From Roseococcus microcysteis (GTDB taxonomy: Bacteria; Pseudomonadota; Alphaproteobacteria; Acetobacterales; Acetobacteraceae): a DNA stretch of 64,000 nt. This document shows positions 57,073 through 64,000 of the stretch, piece by piece. The DNA is taken from NCBI RefSeq assembly GCF_014764365.1, contig NZ_CP061718.1:3426501-3490500 (forward strand). The letters run 5' to 3'. The notes under the pieces are model-generated. The model ran no database searches, was not told where the DNA came from, and saw nothing but the letters and a program-made list of their open reading frames with translations. A program made the translations under genes and the position numbers. The stretch's first letter is position 1; each line of letters opens with the position of its first letter.

Positions 57073-58263
57073 TCAAGGCGGCGTGGGCGAGAGTTCGGCG
57101 ATCAAGCGCGGGATGTTTTCGCGGAAGGGGAAGAAGCCCCGCCGGGCCAGCGGCCAGCAGGCCGCATCCCACGGCCGGCGACAGCGGTGCAGGGTGATTC
57201 CGTGCGCGGCCAATGCCGGGCGCAGCGCCTCCAGCGTATCGGCCGTCTCGCCAATGGCGGGCTCGGGGGCCAGCACGGCGCGGGCACCCGTGTAGGCGGC
57301 CCATTCGGCGATGGCATCGGGTGGCAGCACCTCGCCCTCCAGTCCGAAGCGAGCGGTGGCGCGGGCCAGCCCGTCATCCAGCGCGGCGAGGGTGAAGGCC
57401 TGGGCGGCCTCCGCGCGGGGCTCCGGCGCCAGGGCCGCCAGCGCCACGACGCGGCAGGCCGGCAGGCTTTCCGGGTGCAGGTCCTCCTCATGCAGCAGCA
57501 GCGCCACCGGGCCTTCGGGGAGCAGGTCGGCGGGGGCCAGGGGGCGCGCGGAGGGCGGCGGCGGTTCGTCCAGCGGCGCCGCGTCCTCGTCCAACTGCCC
57601 GCGCGGGTCGAAGCGGCCTTCCGTGTGGCGCACGATGTTCTCGGCCCGTGCCAGGTAGTGCTTCCCCGGCGTCTGGATGCCCGCCACCCAGCGCCAGGAC
57701 AGCGTGTTGGACGCCGCATCCGCATCCTTCAGATGGTGGCGGAAGAACTCGGCGCCGAGCGGCCAGGGCAGGCGCAGCGTGAAGATCCAGATGCTGGCGA
57801 ACCACATGCGCGCGTGGTTGTGCAGCCAGCCGGTCTCGACCAGTTCCCGCGCCCAGGCGTCGAAGCATGCGATACCCGTGGCGCCGGCCATGGCCTGTTC
57901 CACCGCGCGGCGGCGGCCGCCCTGGGTGAGCAGCGTCGCCTGTTCCTCCGCGACGCGCGCGCGGTAATCGGCCCACATCGTGGGCCGCAACTGAAGAAAG
58001 CCCTTCCAGTAGCTGCGCCAGAAGACCTCCTGGATGAATTTTTCCGCGGCCACTGGGCCGTGATGCGTGAGGGCGGTGCCGACCAGCTCGCTCTCCAGCA
58101 GCAGCCGGTGCCGGACATGCGCCGACAGCAGCGACACATCCCGCCGCGCCCCCGGGCCCGGATCGGTGTTGCGGCCGGAGGCGTAGTGCCTCCCCATGCG
58201 CGGGGCGAATTCGGTCAGGCGGCGCAGCCCATCGGCGCGGCTCGGGGCGGGGAGGTCGGACAT
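57073..58263 (-). CDS. Photolyase/cryptochrome-like protein with permuted domain order
   Basis: A 396-residue protein with the FAD-binding helical domain of photolyases at the N-terminus (about 25-222: FIQEVFWRSYWKGFLQLR, GWLHNHARMWFAS, LKDADAASNTLSWRWVAGIQ, QTPGKHYLARAENI) and, after an acidic, proline-rich linker (about 224-248), a Rossmann-like domain (about 252-390: PVALLLHEEDLHPE, AYTGARAVLAPEPAIGETA, ARRGFFPFRENIPRL) that resembles the antenna domain normally placed first. Start uncertain: ATG 58263 is used, with possible ATGs at 58287 and 58302. Divergent from the metallophosphoesterase gene. DNA-repair or photoreceptor role is not proven. Confidence 0.8.
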   Translation of the reverse strand: MSDLPAPSRADGLRRLTEFAPRMGRHYASGRNTDPGPGARRDVSLLSAHVRHRLLLESELVGTALTHHGPVAAEKFIQEVFWRSYWKGFLQLRPTMWADYRARVAEEQATLLTQGGRRRAVEQAMAGATGIACFDAWARELVETGWLHNHARMWFASIWIFTLRLPWPLGAEFFRHHLKDADAASNTLSWRWVAGIQTPGKHYLARAENIVRHTEGRFDPRGQLDEDAAPLDEPPPPSARPLAPADLLPEGPVALLLHEEDLHPESLPACRVVALAALAPEPRAEAAQAFTLAALDDGLARATARFGLEGEVLPPDAIAEWAAYTGARAVLAPEPAIGETADTLEALRPALAAHGITLHRCRRPWDAACWPLARRGFFPFRENIPRLIAELSPTPP

Positions 58264-58321
58264 GGCGCCGAATTGGCCCCGCTTCATCGCGCGGCAAGCC
58301 ACCGCGTGCTAACCGGCGCGC

Positions 58322-59200
58322 ATGTGGAAACGCCGTGCCCTCATCGCCGCCGGCCTGGCTGGCGCCGCGCCCGCGGCCTATGGCTTCGGCGTCGAACCCT
58401 ATTGGGGGCCGCGCGTGGCGCGCTACCGGCTGTCACCGCCAGGCTGGCCGGTGGGCCGCCCGCTGCGGATCGCCGCGCTGGCCGATCTGCACGCCGGCGC
58501 GCCGGCCATGACGCTGGAGCGCATCGCCACCATCGTCGCCACCACCAATGCGGAGGCGCCGGACCTGGTCGTGCTGCTGGGCGATTATGGGCCGAACACG
58601 CCCCTGATCCGTCCACCCTATCCCCAGGCCGAGGTCTGCGCCCTGCTGGCCGGGCTGCGCGCGCCGCTGGGTCGCTACGCCATCGCCGGCAACCATGACT
58701 GGTGGGAGGATGAGGCCGCGATGGCGCGCCGCCGCGGCCCGCTGCTGTGGATGGAGGCCTTGGCGGAGGCGGGCTTCACACCGCTGCAGAACCGCGCCCT
58801 GCGCCTGGAGCCGGGCTTCTGGCTGGCCGGGCTGGACAGCCAGATCGCCTTCCTGCCGCTGCCCTGGCGGCCGCATCGTGGGGCTGACGACCTGGGCGCG
58901 ACGCTGGCGCAGGTGACGGACGACGCCCCCGTGGTTCTGCTGGCGCATGAGCCCGACATCTTCGCGGCGGGCACGGCGCGGGTGGCGGTGCAGCTCTCGG
59001 GCCACACCCATGGCGGGCAGATCAGGCTGCTGGGCTGGTCGCCGCGCGTGCCCTCGCGCTACGGCAACCGCTACGCCTATGGGCATGTGCGCGAGGGCGG
59101 GCGGGATTTGGTGGTCTCCGGCGGGCTCGGCACCTCCACCCTTCCGGTGCGGCTGGGCGTGCCGCCGGAAGTGGTGGTGGTGGAGCTGGCCCGCGCCTGA
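58322..59200 (+). CDS. Metallophosphoesterase (YkuE-like, exported or membrane-tethered)
   Basis: A 292-residue calcineurin-like phosphoesterase. N-terminal hydrophobic stretch (MWKRRALIAAGLAGAAPAAY) may be a signal anchor. Metal-site motifs in order: ALADLHAG (DxH), LLGDYG (GD), AIAGNHDWW (GNHD), LLAHEPDIF and LSGHTHGGQ (GHxH). This set is of the YkuE type, which acts on UDP-sugar or lipid-linked phosphates. Its stop codon lies inside the structured repeat. It is divergent from the photolyase-like gene by 58 bases. Confidence 0.9.
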   Translation: MWKRRALIAAGLAGAAPAAYGFGVEPYWGPRVARYRLSPPGWPVGRPLRIAALADLHAGAPAMTLERIATIVATTNAEAPDLVVLLGDYGPNTPLIRPPYPQAEVCALLAGLRAPLGRYAIAGNHDWWEDEAAMARRRGPLLWMEALAEAGFTPLQNRALRLEPGFWLAGLDSQIAFLPLPWRPHRGADDLGATLAQVTDDAPVVLLAHEPDIFAAGTARVAVQLSGHTHGGQIRLLGWSPRVPSRYGNRYAYGHVREGGRDLVVSGGLGTSTLPVRLGVPPEVVVVELARA

Positions 59201-59233
59201 TCCGCGGCGGGTTCGCCGCGGTGAATCAGCCGC
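59197..59233. repeat. Structured intergenic repeat, single copy
   Basis: CTGAT (59197-59201), C, CGCGGCG, loop GGTT, CGCCGCG (59214-59220), GTGA, ATCAG, CCGC. The frame is identical to the copies at 9784 and 44305 while the inner stem is different but perfectly paired. It begins within the metallophosphoesterase stop codon and lies between that gene and the convergent CoA-transferase gene. Confidence 0.85.
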
Positions 59234-59244
59234 GCGAAAACCCG

Positions 59245-60483
59245 CTACTTCCGGCGGGCTTCGACCAGCACGCCCGCTTCCTCCAGCTTCGCGATCTCCT
59301 CGGCCGAGAAGCCCTTTTCCGCCAGCGCGCTGCGGGTGTGCTCGGCGAAGCGGGGCGGGGCGGCGCGGGTGCCGCCCGGCGTGCGGCTGAGCTTGATGGG
59401 CGTGCCCAGGCCGACGAAGCCGTCCTTCTCCGTGATCATGGCGCGGTGGGCGGTGTGCGCCTGCGCCATGGCCTCGTCCACATGCAGCACGGGGCCGGCC
59501 GGCAGGCCCGCCGCCAGCATGCGCTGGCAGAGGTCATGCCCGTCCTCCTCGGCGAAGCGCGCCTCCAGGATTTCGGTCAGCGCCGCGCGGTTGGTCGTGC
59601 GCCCGCCATTGGTGGCGAAGCGCGGGTCGCTGCCCAGGTCGCCGAGGCCCAGGAAGGCCGCGAACTTGCGGAAGGTCGGGTCATTGCCGCAGCCCACGAA
59701 GATCTCGCAGGTCTTGGTCTTGAACTTGGCGTAGGGGGCCAGGTTCGGGTGCGGGTTGCCCGTGGCCACCGGCCGCTTGCCCGAGAGGAAGAAGTTGGCC
59801 GCATGCGGGTGCAGCAGCGCCATGCCGCAATCATGCAGCGTCATGTCGCAATACTGGCCCTTGCCCGACCGCTCCCGCTCATGCAGCGCCATCAGGATGG
59901 CGATGGCGGAGTAGAGGCCCGTCGCGATGTCCACGATGGGCGTGCCGAGGCGCGTGGGGCCGGAATTCTCGGTGCCGTTGATGGACATGAGGCCCACCAT
60001 GGCCTGCACGATGGCGTCATAGCCCGGGAAGCCGCCCAGCGGCCCCGTGGCGCCGAAGCCCGAGACGCGGCAATGCACCAGGCGCGGGAAGCGCTTGGAC
60101 AGCACCTCCTCATAGCCCAGACCCCACTTCTCCATGCTGCCGGGCTTGAAGTTCTCGATCAGCACGTCGGCGCCTTCGAGCAGGCGCAGCAGCACCTCGC
60201 GCCCCTCGGGCTTGCCGAGGTCGAGGCCCACGGACTTCTTGTTGCGGTTCACGCCCACGAAGTAGCTGGCGTCGCCATCCGCGTTGAACGGAGGGCCCCA
60301 GTCGCGCACCTCGTCGCCCTGGGGCGGTTCCAGCTTGATGACCTCGGCGCCGTGGTCCGAGAGGATCATGGTGCAATAGGGGCCACCCAGCACGCGGGTG
60401 AGGTCCACCACGCGCAGGCCGGACAGGGCGCCGGGGCCGGTGGCCAGCGCGCGGCCCTCATTCATGGGAACAGCATCGGTCAT
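59245..60483 (-). CDS. CaiB/BaiF family (class III) CoA-transferase
   Basis: A 412-residue family III CoA-transferase that moves CoA between acyl groups through an aspartyl-CoA anhydride. Family blocks: LSGLRVVDLTRVLGGPYCTM, SDHGAEVIKLEPPQGDEVRD, VLIENFKPGSMEKWGLGYE, YDAIVQAMVGLMSING, and TPIVDIATGLYSAIAILMAL with the catalytic Asp at about 185. It is the third gene of an operon; ATG 60483 overlaps the stop of the beta subunit gene (ATGA). Substrate unknown. It is unusual to find class I and class III CoA-transferases in one operon. Confidence 0.92.
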   Translation of the reverse strand: MTDAVPMNEGRALATGPGALSGLRVVDLTRVLGGPYCTMILSDHGAEVIKLEPPQGDEVRDWGPPFNADGDASYFVGVNRNKKSVGLDLGKPEGREVLLRLLEGADVLIENFKPGSMEKWGLGYEEVLSKRFPRLVHCRVSGFGATGPLGGFPGYDAIVQAMVGLMSINGTENSGPTRLGTPIVDIATGLYSAIAILMALHERERSGKGQYCDMTLHDCGMALLHPHAANFFLSGKRPVATGNPHPNLAPYAKFKTKTCEIFVGCGNDPTFRKFAAFLGLGDLGSDPRFATNGGRTTNRAALTEILEARFAEEDGHDLCQRMLAAGLPAGPVLHVDEAMAQAHTAHRAMITEKDGFVGLGTPIKLSRTPGGTRAAPPRFAEHTRSALAEKGFSAEEIAKLEEAGVLVEARRK

Positions 60484-61220
60484 GCGGCGGCCTTTCTCTC
60501 GAACACGCGGGCGCAGAAATCGGGGTAGGTTTCCAGCATCTCGTCGCAGACGGCGCCGCGCAGCAAAGCCAGTTCGGCGTCGGAGGGCGGCACGGTCTCG
60601 GCCACGCCCTCGGGCACGTCGAAGTCGAAGCCGGTCATGGCGCGGATGCTCTCCACACTCTCGCCCGCATGGTAGGAGGCGAGCGAGAAGCGGCCGCGAT
60701 CGGGGTGGAAGTCGAACACGCAGCGGCCCGTCACGAGCGCCTGGGCATGGCCGCGGCGGAAGACGCCGGGCTCGGAGGTGCCGGGGGCGGAGATGTGGTC
60801 CACGCGGTCCACGAAGACGCGCGGCGAATGTTCCTCGCGGAACAGGATGGTGCGGCCGGACATGTAGTACATGAAGGCCGAACCGAAGCTGCCCGGGAAG
60901 CGCACCTCCAGCCCCGGCCAGGGGCCGGTGCCGATGAGGTTGATGTTCGCCTGCCCGTCAATCTGCCCGCCGCCCAGGAAGAACAGGTCAATGCGGCCCT
61001 GGCCCGTCAGGTCGAACAATTCGCGCGAGCCATCGGTGAAGGGGTTGCCGCTGCGCTTGTGCAGCAGCGACAGGTGCAACGGGTCGCCCTGCTTCACGCA
61101 GAGCCAGGCGGCCGCGGCCGGAATGGGCGAGGCCGCGCCCACCGCGATGTGCCGCGTGGGCCGCGCGCGGATGAGGCGCGCGATGCAGACGGCCAGAAGT
61201 TCCTCGGTCTTGTAGCTCAT
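60480..61220 (-). CDS. Class I CoA-transferase beta subunit (glutaconate/IpdB-like)
   Basis: A 246-residue subunit B of a family I CoA-transferase. It has SYKTEELLAVCIARLIR, GAASPIPAAAAWL, FFLGGGQIDGQANINLIG (the G-Q-D-x-x-N motif of beta subunits) and RVDHISAPGTSEP. Start ATG 61220 overlaps the stop of the alpha subunit (ATGA). The closest remembered relatives are glutaconate CoA-transferase and the IpdAB hydrolase of steroid-ring degradation; neither can be chosen from sequence alone. Confidence 0.88.
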   Translation of the reverse strand: MSYKTEELLAVCIARLIRARPTRHIAVGAASPIPAAAAWLCVKQGDPLHLSLLHKRSGNPFTDGSRELFDLTGQGRIDLFFLGGGQIDGQANINLIGTGPWPGLEVRFPGSFGSAFMYYMSGRTILFREEHSPRVFVDRVDHISAPGTSEPGVFRRGHAQALVTGRCVFDFHPDRGRFSLASYHAGESVESIRAMTGFDFDVPEGVAETVPPSDAELALLRGAVCDEMLETYPDFCARVFERKAAA

Positions 61221-62038
61221 TCCGCGGCCACCGCCTGGTTGTCGAAGACGTGCTCGGCGCACCATTCGGCGAAGCCCGCCTCGGTCTTGGCCGCGCGGGC
61301 ATATTGCATGACGTAGTCCGTGTCGAAGCCATATTCGTCGAGCAGCGCCGAGGGCTGCGCGCCGCGTTCGGCGATGGCGATGCCGCTGATGTAGGTGGCG
61401 TTGATGGCGCCGGGGCAGAGGCGCTCATCCTCCAGGAAATTGCCCTCCACCACGCGCTCGACGGTGACGAGGCTGCGCTGGCTGGCATGGGCGATGGTGG
61501 CGCATTCGCGCCGGCGGCCCACCCAGACATTGCCCGCGCTGTCGGCCATCACGGCGTGGAAGACGGCCACGTCGGGGTGCAGGGCGGGCAGCAGGGTGAT
61601 CTTCTCGCCGGTGCCAAAGGGGCTTTCGATCACCACCCAGTCGGGCCGGTTGGCCAGGATGTCGCTGCCGATCAGCCCGCGCAGGGGCATGAAGGGCACG
61701 CCCTTCTCGGCCGCCTGGAGCATGGTGTGCATGGCGGGGCAGGTGGCGTCGCGCACCGTGAGCGTGCCGGCCTTCAGCGCGGCGGAGAAGCGCGGCGCGA
61801 AGCCGGCCTCGCCCAGCGTCACGGCGGAGGTGTTCACCTCGGCGACACAACCCGCGCCGATCAGGATGTCGGTCGCGAAGCCGGAGATGGGCACGCCCAC
61901 CAGGCGCAGCCCCCGCGCGCGGCGGCGGATCAGCGCCTTGGCCAGCGCCACCGAGGGGATGGAGTTGTCCGGCGGCACCGCCACCATCGCGCCATCGGGG
62001 ATCGAGGCGGCCATCGCCTCCAAGCTTATCGGGGTCAT
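61217..62038 (-). CDS. Class I CoA-transferase alpha subunit (glutaconate/IpdA-like)
   Basis: A 273-residue subunit A. Blocks: IPDGAMVAVPPDNSIPSVA, LRLVGVPISGFATDILIGAG, NTSAVTLGEAGFAPRFS, VPFMPLRGLIGSDILANRPD and FHAVMADSAGNVWVG. GAGGG is seven bases before ATG 62038; the longer open frame upstream overlaps the divergent GNAT gene and is not used. The 60-base gap to that gene has the repeated arm GGCAT/ATGCC (62055-62059, 62064-62068, and again at about 62074-62078). Confidence 0.87.
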   Translation of the reverse strand: MTPISLEAMAASIPDGAMVAVPPDNSIPSVALAKALIRRRARGLRLVGVPISGFATDILIGAGCVAEVNTSAVTLGEAGFAPRFSAALKAGTLTVRDATCPAMHTMLQAAEKGVPFMPLRGLIGSDILANRPDWVVIESPFGTGEKITLLPALHPDVAVFHAVMADSAGNVWVGRRRECATIAHASQRSLVTVERVVEGNFLEDERLCPGAINATYISGIAIAERGAQPSALLDEYGFDTDYVMQYARAAKTEAGFAEWCAEHVFDNQAVAAE

Positions 62039-62098
62039 GTTGCGTCCCTCCCCCGGCATGATTATGCCCAAGGGGCATCGGGGGAAGGGGACGCCGCC

Positions 62099-62650
62099 AT
62101 GATCCTTGAAGGGCCGCGCCTGATCCTGCGCCCGCTGGAAGATTCCGACGCTGCGGAATTCGCCGCCATGAACGGTGACCCGGTGGTGATGCGCCACTTC
62201 GTGAAGCCGCTGGATTTCGCTGCCTCCGAGGCCTTGCGCGCCCGCATGGCGGCGCACATCGCCCAGCATGGCTTCGGCTTCTGGGGCGTGTTCCGCCGCG
62301 ACGCGCCGGGGCTGGTCGGCATGGTGGGCCTGCTGCGCGTGGCCTTCGAGGCGCGCTTCACGCCCAATGTGGAAATCGGCTGGCGCATCGCGGCCGCGCA
62401 CCAGCGCCAGGGCTATGCGGAGGAGGCCGCGCGGATCGCGCTGGCGGCCGGCTTTGGCCCGCTGCGCCTGCCCGAGATCGTGGCCTGGACCATCCCGGAC
62501 AACGAGCCCTCCTGGCGGCTGATGGAAAAGCTCGGCATGCGGCAGGATGGCACCTTCGAGGAACCGCGCATCCCCGAGGGGCATCCCAAGCGCCTGCAGC
62601 GCCTCTACCGCATCACGCGCGCCGAATGGGTGCAAAGCCGCATGGGCTGA
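62099..62650 (+). CDS. GNAT family N-acetyltransferase, RimJ/RimL-like
   Basis: A 183-residue acetyltransferase: MILEGPRLILRPLEDSDAAE at the start, the acetyl-CoA loop HQRQGYAEEAARIAL, and IPDNEPSWRLMEKLGMR near the end, the usual RimJ/RimL layout (protein N-terminal or small-molecule acetylation). ATG 62099 follows AAGGGG by about nine bases. It is divergent from the CoA-transferase operon; the next gene follows after 45 bases. Confidence 0.9.
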   Translation: MILEGPRLILRPLEDSDAAEFAAMNGDPVVMRHFVKPLDFAASEALRARMAAHIAQHGFGFWGVFRRDAPGLVGMVGLLRVAFEARFTPNVEIGWRIAAAHQRQGYAEEAARIALAAGFGPLRLPEIVAWTIPDNEPSWRLMEKLGMRQDGTFEEPRIPEGHPKRLQRLYRITRAEWVQSRMG

Positions 62651-62695
62651 GGCGCCTTCACCAAGCCTTCACCATCCGGATGGCATGGCTGCCCC

Positions 62696-63673
62696 GTGCC
62701 CCAACTCGATGCCGCGCAGTTCGATCCGGTCCGCTTCCCCGGTGTGCCCGAGGGCGTGCGATGGCCCCCCGATAGCTTTTCCTTCGAGGCACCCTGGCTC
62801 CGCGGCAATGACCTCGCCTTCGAATGCGGGATGGACGGGCAGATCATCTTCGTGCGGCGCTATGACGCCATCCGCCTGGTGCTGGACGTGGACACGGCCC
62901 ATTCGGCGCTGGACCTGAAGCCGGGCAGCCATGATTTCCGCCTGCTGCGGCTGATCCCCTCCGCGCTGCGCCTGGTGGAATGCGTGGTCCCGGGCGACCC
63001 CATGCCGCCCGCATTGCTGGGCGAGCCCCTGCCGCTTCCGGCCGAACACCTGCTCTATTCCGCCACCACGGCGCTGGTCGGTGCCTTGTCGCGCGGTGCC
63101 GGCGAGGCGGGCGAGGCCTATCTGGCCGCGCTGCGCCGCACGCCCCCCGGCCTCGACATGTTCGAGACGGCGGCGGCGCGCTGCGTGACCGATGGGCAGT
63201 TCGAACTGCAGCGCATCGCCAAGCTGGCCCGCGCGCTGAAGCGCCTGGCCCGCGCCCATGCGGAGGTGCTGGGCGCCCACGCCGCCCAGCCCGACTATCC
63301 CGGCATGGAGCGCATGGTGACCGCCACCACCAAGGTGATGCTGCGCGACGCCCATTGGTCCGGCGACCTCATCGCCCAGGCGTTGCGGCAGGTCTCGCCG
63401 CTGGTGACGGTGCCGCGCCAGACCGCCGACATGCTGCTCTCCGCCGCCGTGGCCGCGCTGGAGGAGCAGGGCAGCCTGGAAGCCGTGACCCGCATGACCG
63501 ACACCCAGGCCCGGCTGCGCGACCGGCTCACGGAACTCGGCCTGTTCTGGCGCCGCATCGCCGCCGCCTGGGCCACCGTCCATCCCGAGACGACCGACCG
63601 GCGGGAAATTGACCTGCTTTGCCGGAACCTGCTGCGGCGGTTGCAGATCAGGTCGCTCTACCTCCCGGAGTAG
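62696..63673 (+). CDS. Hypothetical cytosolic protein, unknown function
   Basis: A 325-residue protein with no signal, membrane segment or motif I recognise. It begins MPQLDAAQFDPVRFPGVPEG from a GTG at 62696 and is rich in helices in the second half (LARALKRLARAHAEVLGAH, EAVTRMTDTQARLRDRLTEL). The frame has strong high-GC codon use typical of the neighbours and a closed N-terminal block (GMDGQIIFVRRYDAIRLVLD). It is followed by a truncated thioesterase gene 50 bases later. Confidence 0.7.
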   Translation: MPQLDAAQFDPVRFPGVPEGVRWPPDSFSFEAPWLRGNDLAFECGMDGQIIFVRRYDAIRLVLDVDTAHSALDLKPGSHDFRLLRLIPSALRLVECVVPGDPMPPALLGEPLPLPAEHLLYSATTALVGALSRGAGEAGEAYLAALRRTPPGLDMFETAAARCVTDGQFELQRIAKLARALKRLARAHAEVLGAHAAQPDYPGMERMVTATTKVMLRDAHWSGDLIAQALRQVSPLVTVPRQTADMLLSAAVAALEEQGSLEAVTRMTDTQARLRDRLTELGLFWRRIAAAWATVHPETTDRREIDLLCRNLLRRLQIRSLYLPE

Positions 63674-63723
63674 CGGCGCCGCGCGTTTTGCGCGAGGCTG
63701 CGGCCCGCAACGGGGGGCAGGCC

Positions 63724-64000
63724 ATGACGGGCAGCATGACGGAGGAATTCGGCGTCCAGGGCGAATGGACCCTGGCCAAGCGGCACACCATCCGCTGGGC
63801 GGAATGCGACCTCTACGGCCATGTGAACCACGCCGCCTACCTCATCATGTTCGAGGACATGCGGATCGAGCATTGGGCCTCGCTCGGCCAGGTGCTGCGC
63901 GCCGATGCGCCGGGGCCGGTCGTGGCCAAGCTGGAGGCGCGCTATGTGCGGGCCATCGGCTTCCAGGAGGAGGTGCTGCTGACGCTGCGCTGCCCGAGCC
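63724..64000 (+). CDS. Acyl-CoA thioesterase, hotdog fold (3' truncated)
   Basis: Cut by the right edge; 92 residues are seen. The hotdog core with the 4HBT motif RWAECDLYGHVNHAAYLIMF carries the catalytic Asp and the YGHVNH-type turn, followed by EDMRIEHWASLGQV and VVAKLEARYVRAIGFQEEVL. This is the start of a YbgC/4-hydroxybenzoyl-CoA thioesterase-like protein. Start is ATG 63724; an in-frame ATG at 63736 is possible. No function beyond thioester hydrolysis can be given. Confidence 0.8.
   Translation, partial: MTGSMTEEFGVQGEWTLAKRHTIRWAECDLYGHVNHAAYLIMFEDMRIEHWASLGQVLRADAPGPVVAKLEARYVRAIGFQEEVLLTLRCPS

Overview
The window is a GC-rich (by eye near 70 % G+C), gene-dense stretch of a bacterial chromosome. 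Gene content and style suggest an alphaproteobacterium, most likely Rhodospirillales/Acetobacteraceae (Roseomonas-like): hrcA-grpE apart from dnaK-dnaJ, a pst-phoU-phoB block, many Bug/Liv/Dpp uptake systems, and hydantoinase-type and CoA-transferase catabolic genes. This taxonomic reading is inference. There is no phage, integrase, transposase or CRISPR. About 59 protein genes and one tRNA are called. No gap between genes exceeds 300 bases; the longest (20797-21036 and 42032-42274) are regulatory regions.

Layout. 0-6.8 kb: 5'-truncated hrcA, grpE, an SMP-30 lactonase-type gene, a hydantoinase/oxoprolinase pair (hyuB-hyuA) and mobA. 6.8-10.4 kb: a small membrane protein, a ThDP enzyme, folE and a GNAT gene. 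10.4-15.8 kb (minus strand): a chaperone run in transcription order VWA protein, membrane J-protein, dnaK, dnaJ, dapB, GNAT. 15.9-20.8 kb: a secreted proline-rich repeat protein, maeB, and a TauE/DsbD-like membrane protein. 21.0-26.4 kb: pstSCAB-phoU-phoB behind a candidate PHO box. 26.5-30.9 kb: a pimeloyl-CoA-type beta-oxidation operon (fused hydratase/dehydrogenase plus two acyl-CoA dehydrogenases) closed by a strong hairpin. 31.0-38.4 kb: a branched-chain-type ABC importer followed by a D-carbamoylase, a RutD-like hydrolase and a Bug binding protein. 38.5-41.7 kb: a GAF-GGDEF protein, epmA/epmB (EF-P lysylation) and tRNA-Lys. 41.7-44.3 kb: a secreted coiled-coil protein, an aldo/keto reductase and an Ldh-type dehydrogenase. 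44.5-54.9 kb: a dipeptide-type ABC importer, GntR regulator, PuuB-like oxidase, class III aminotransferase, C45 Ntn-hydrolase and (S)-ureidoglycine aminohydrolase. 55-59.2 kb: TelA/XpaC/small membrane protein, a permuted photolyase-like protein and a metallophosphoesterase. 59.2-64 kb: a three-gene CoA-transferase operon, GNAT, an unknown protein and a truncated hotdog thioesterase.

How they work together. Several units concern uptake and hydrolysis of small C-N compounds (hyuBA; liv plus D-carbamoylase plus RutD; dpp plus Ntn-hydrolase plus amine oxidase/transaminase plus ureidoglycine aminohydrolase). Others are stress and housekeeping (HrcA/GrpE/DnaK/DnaJ, Pst/PhoB, EpmAB).

The most unusual signals are: (1) a family of short structured repeats, six copies at three places, each place at the junction of two convergent genes, with a constant frame (CNGAT / C-GTGA internal loop / ATCNG) around an inner stem that changes but stays paired; (2) two ABC-transporter genes, 11 kb apart, each broken by one missing base in a G run; (3) a photolyase-like protein whose FAD domain precedes its Rossmann-like domain; (4) a long imperfect inverted repeat in the leader of a diguanylate cyclase gene.
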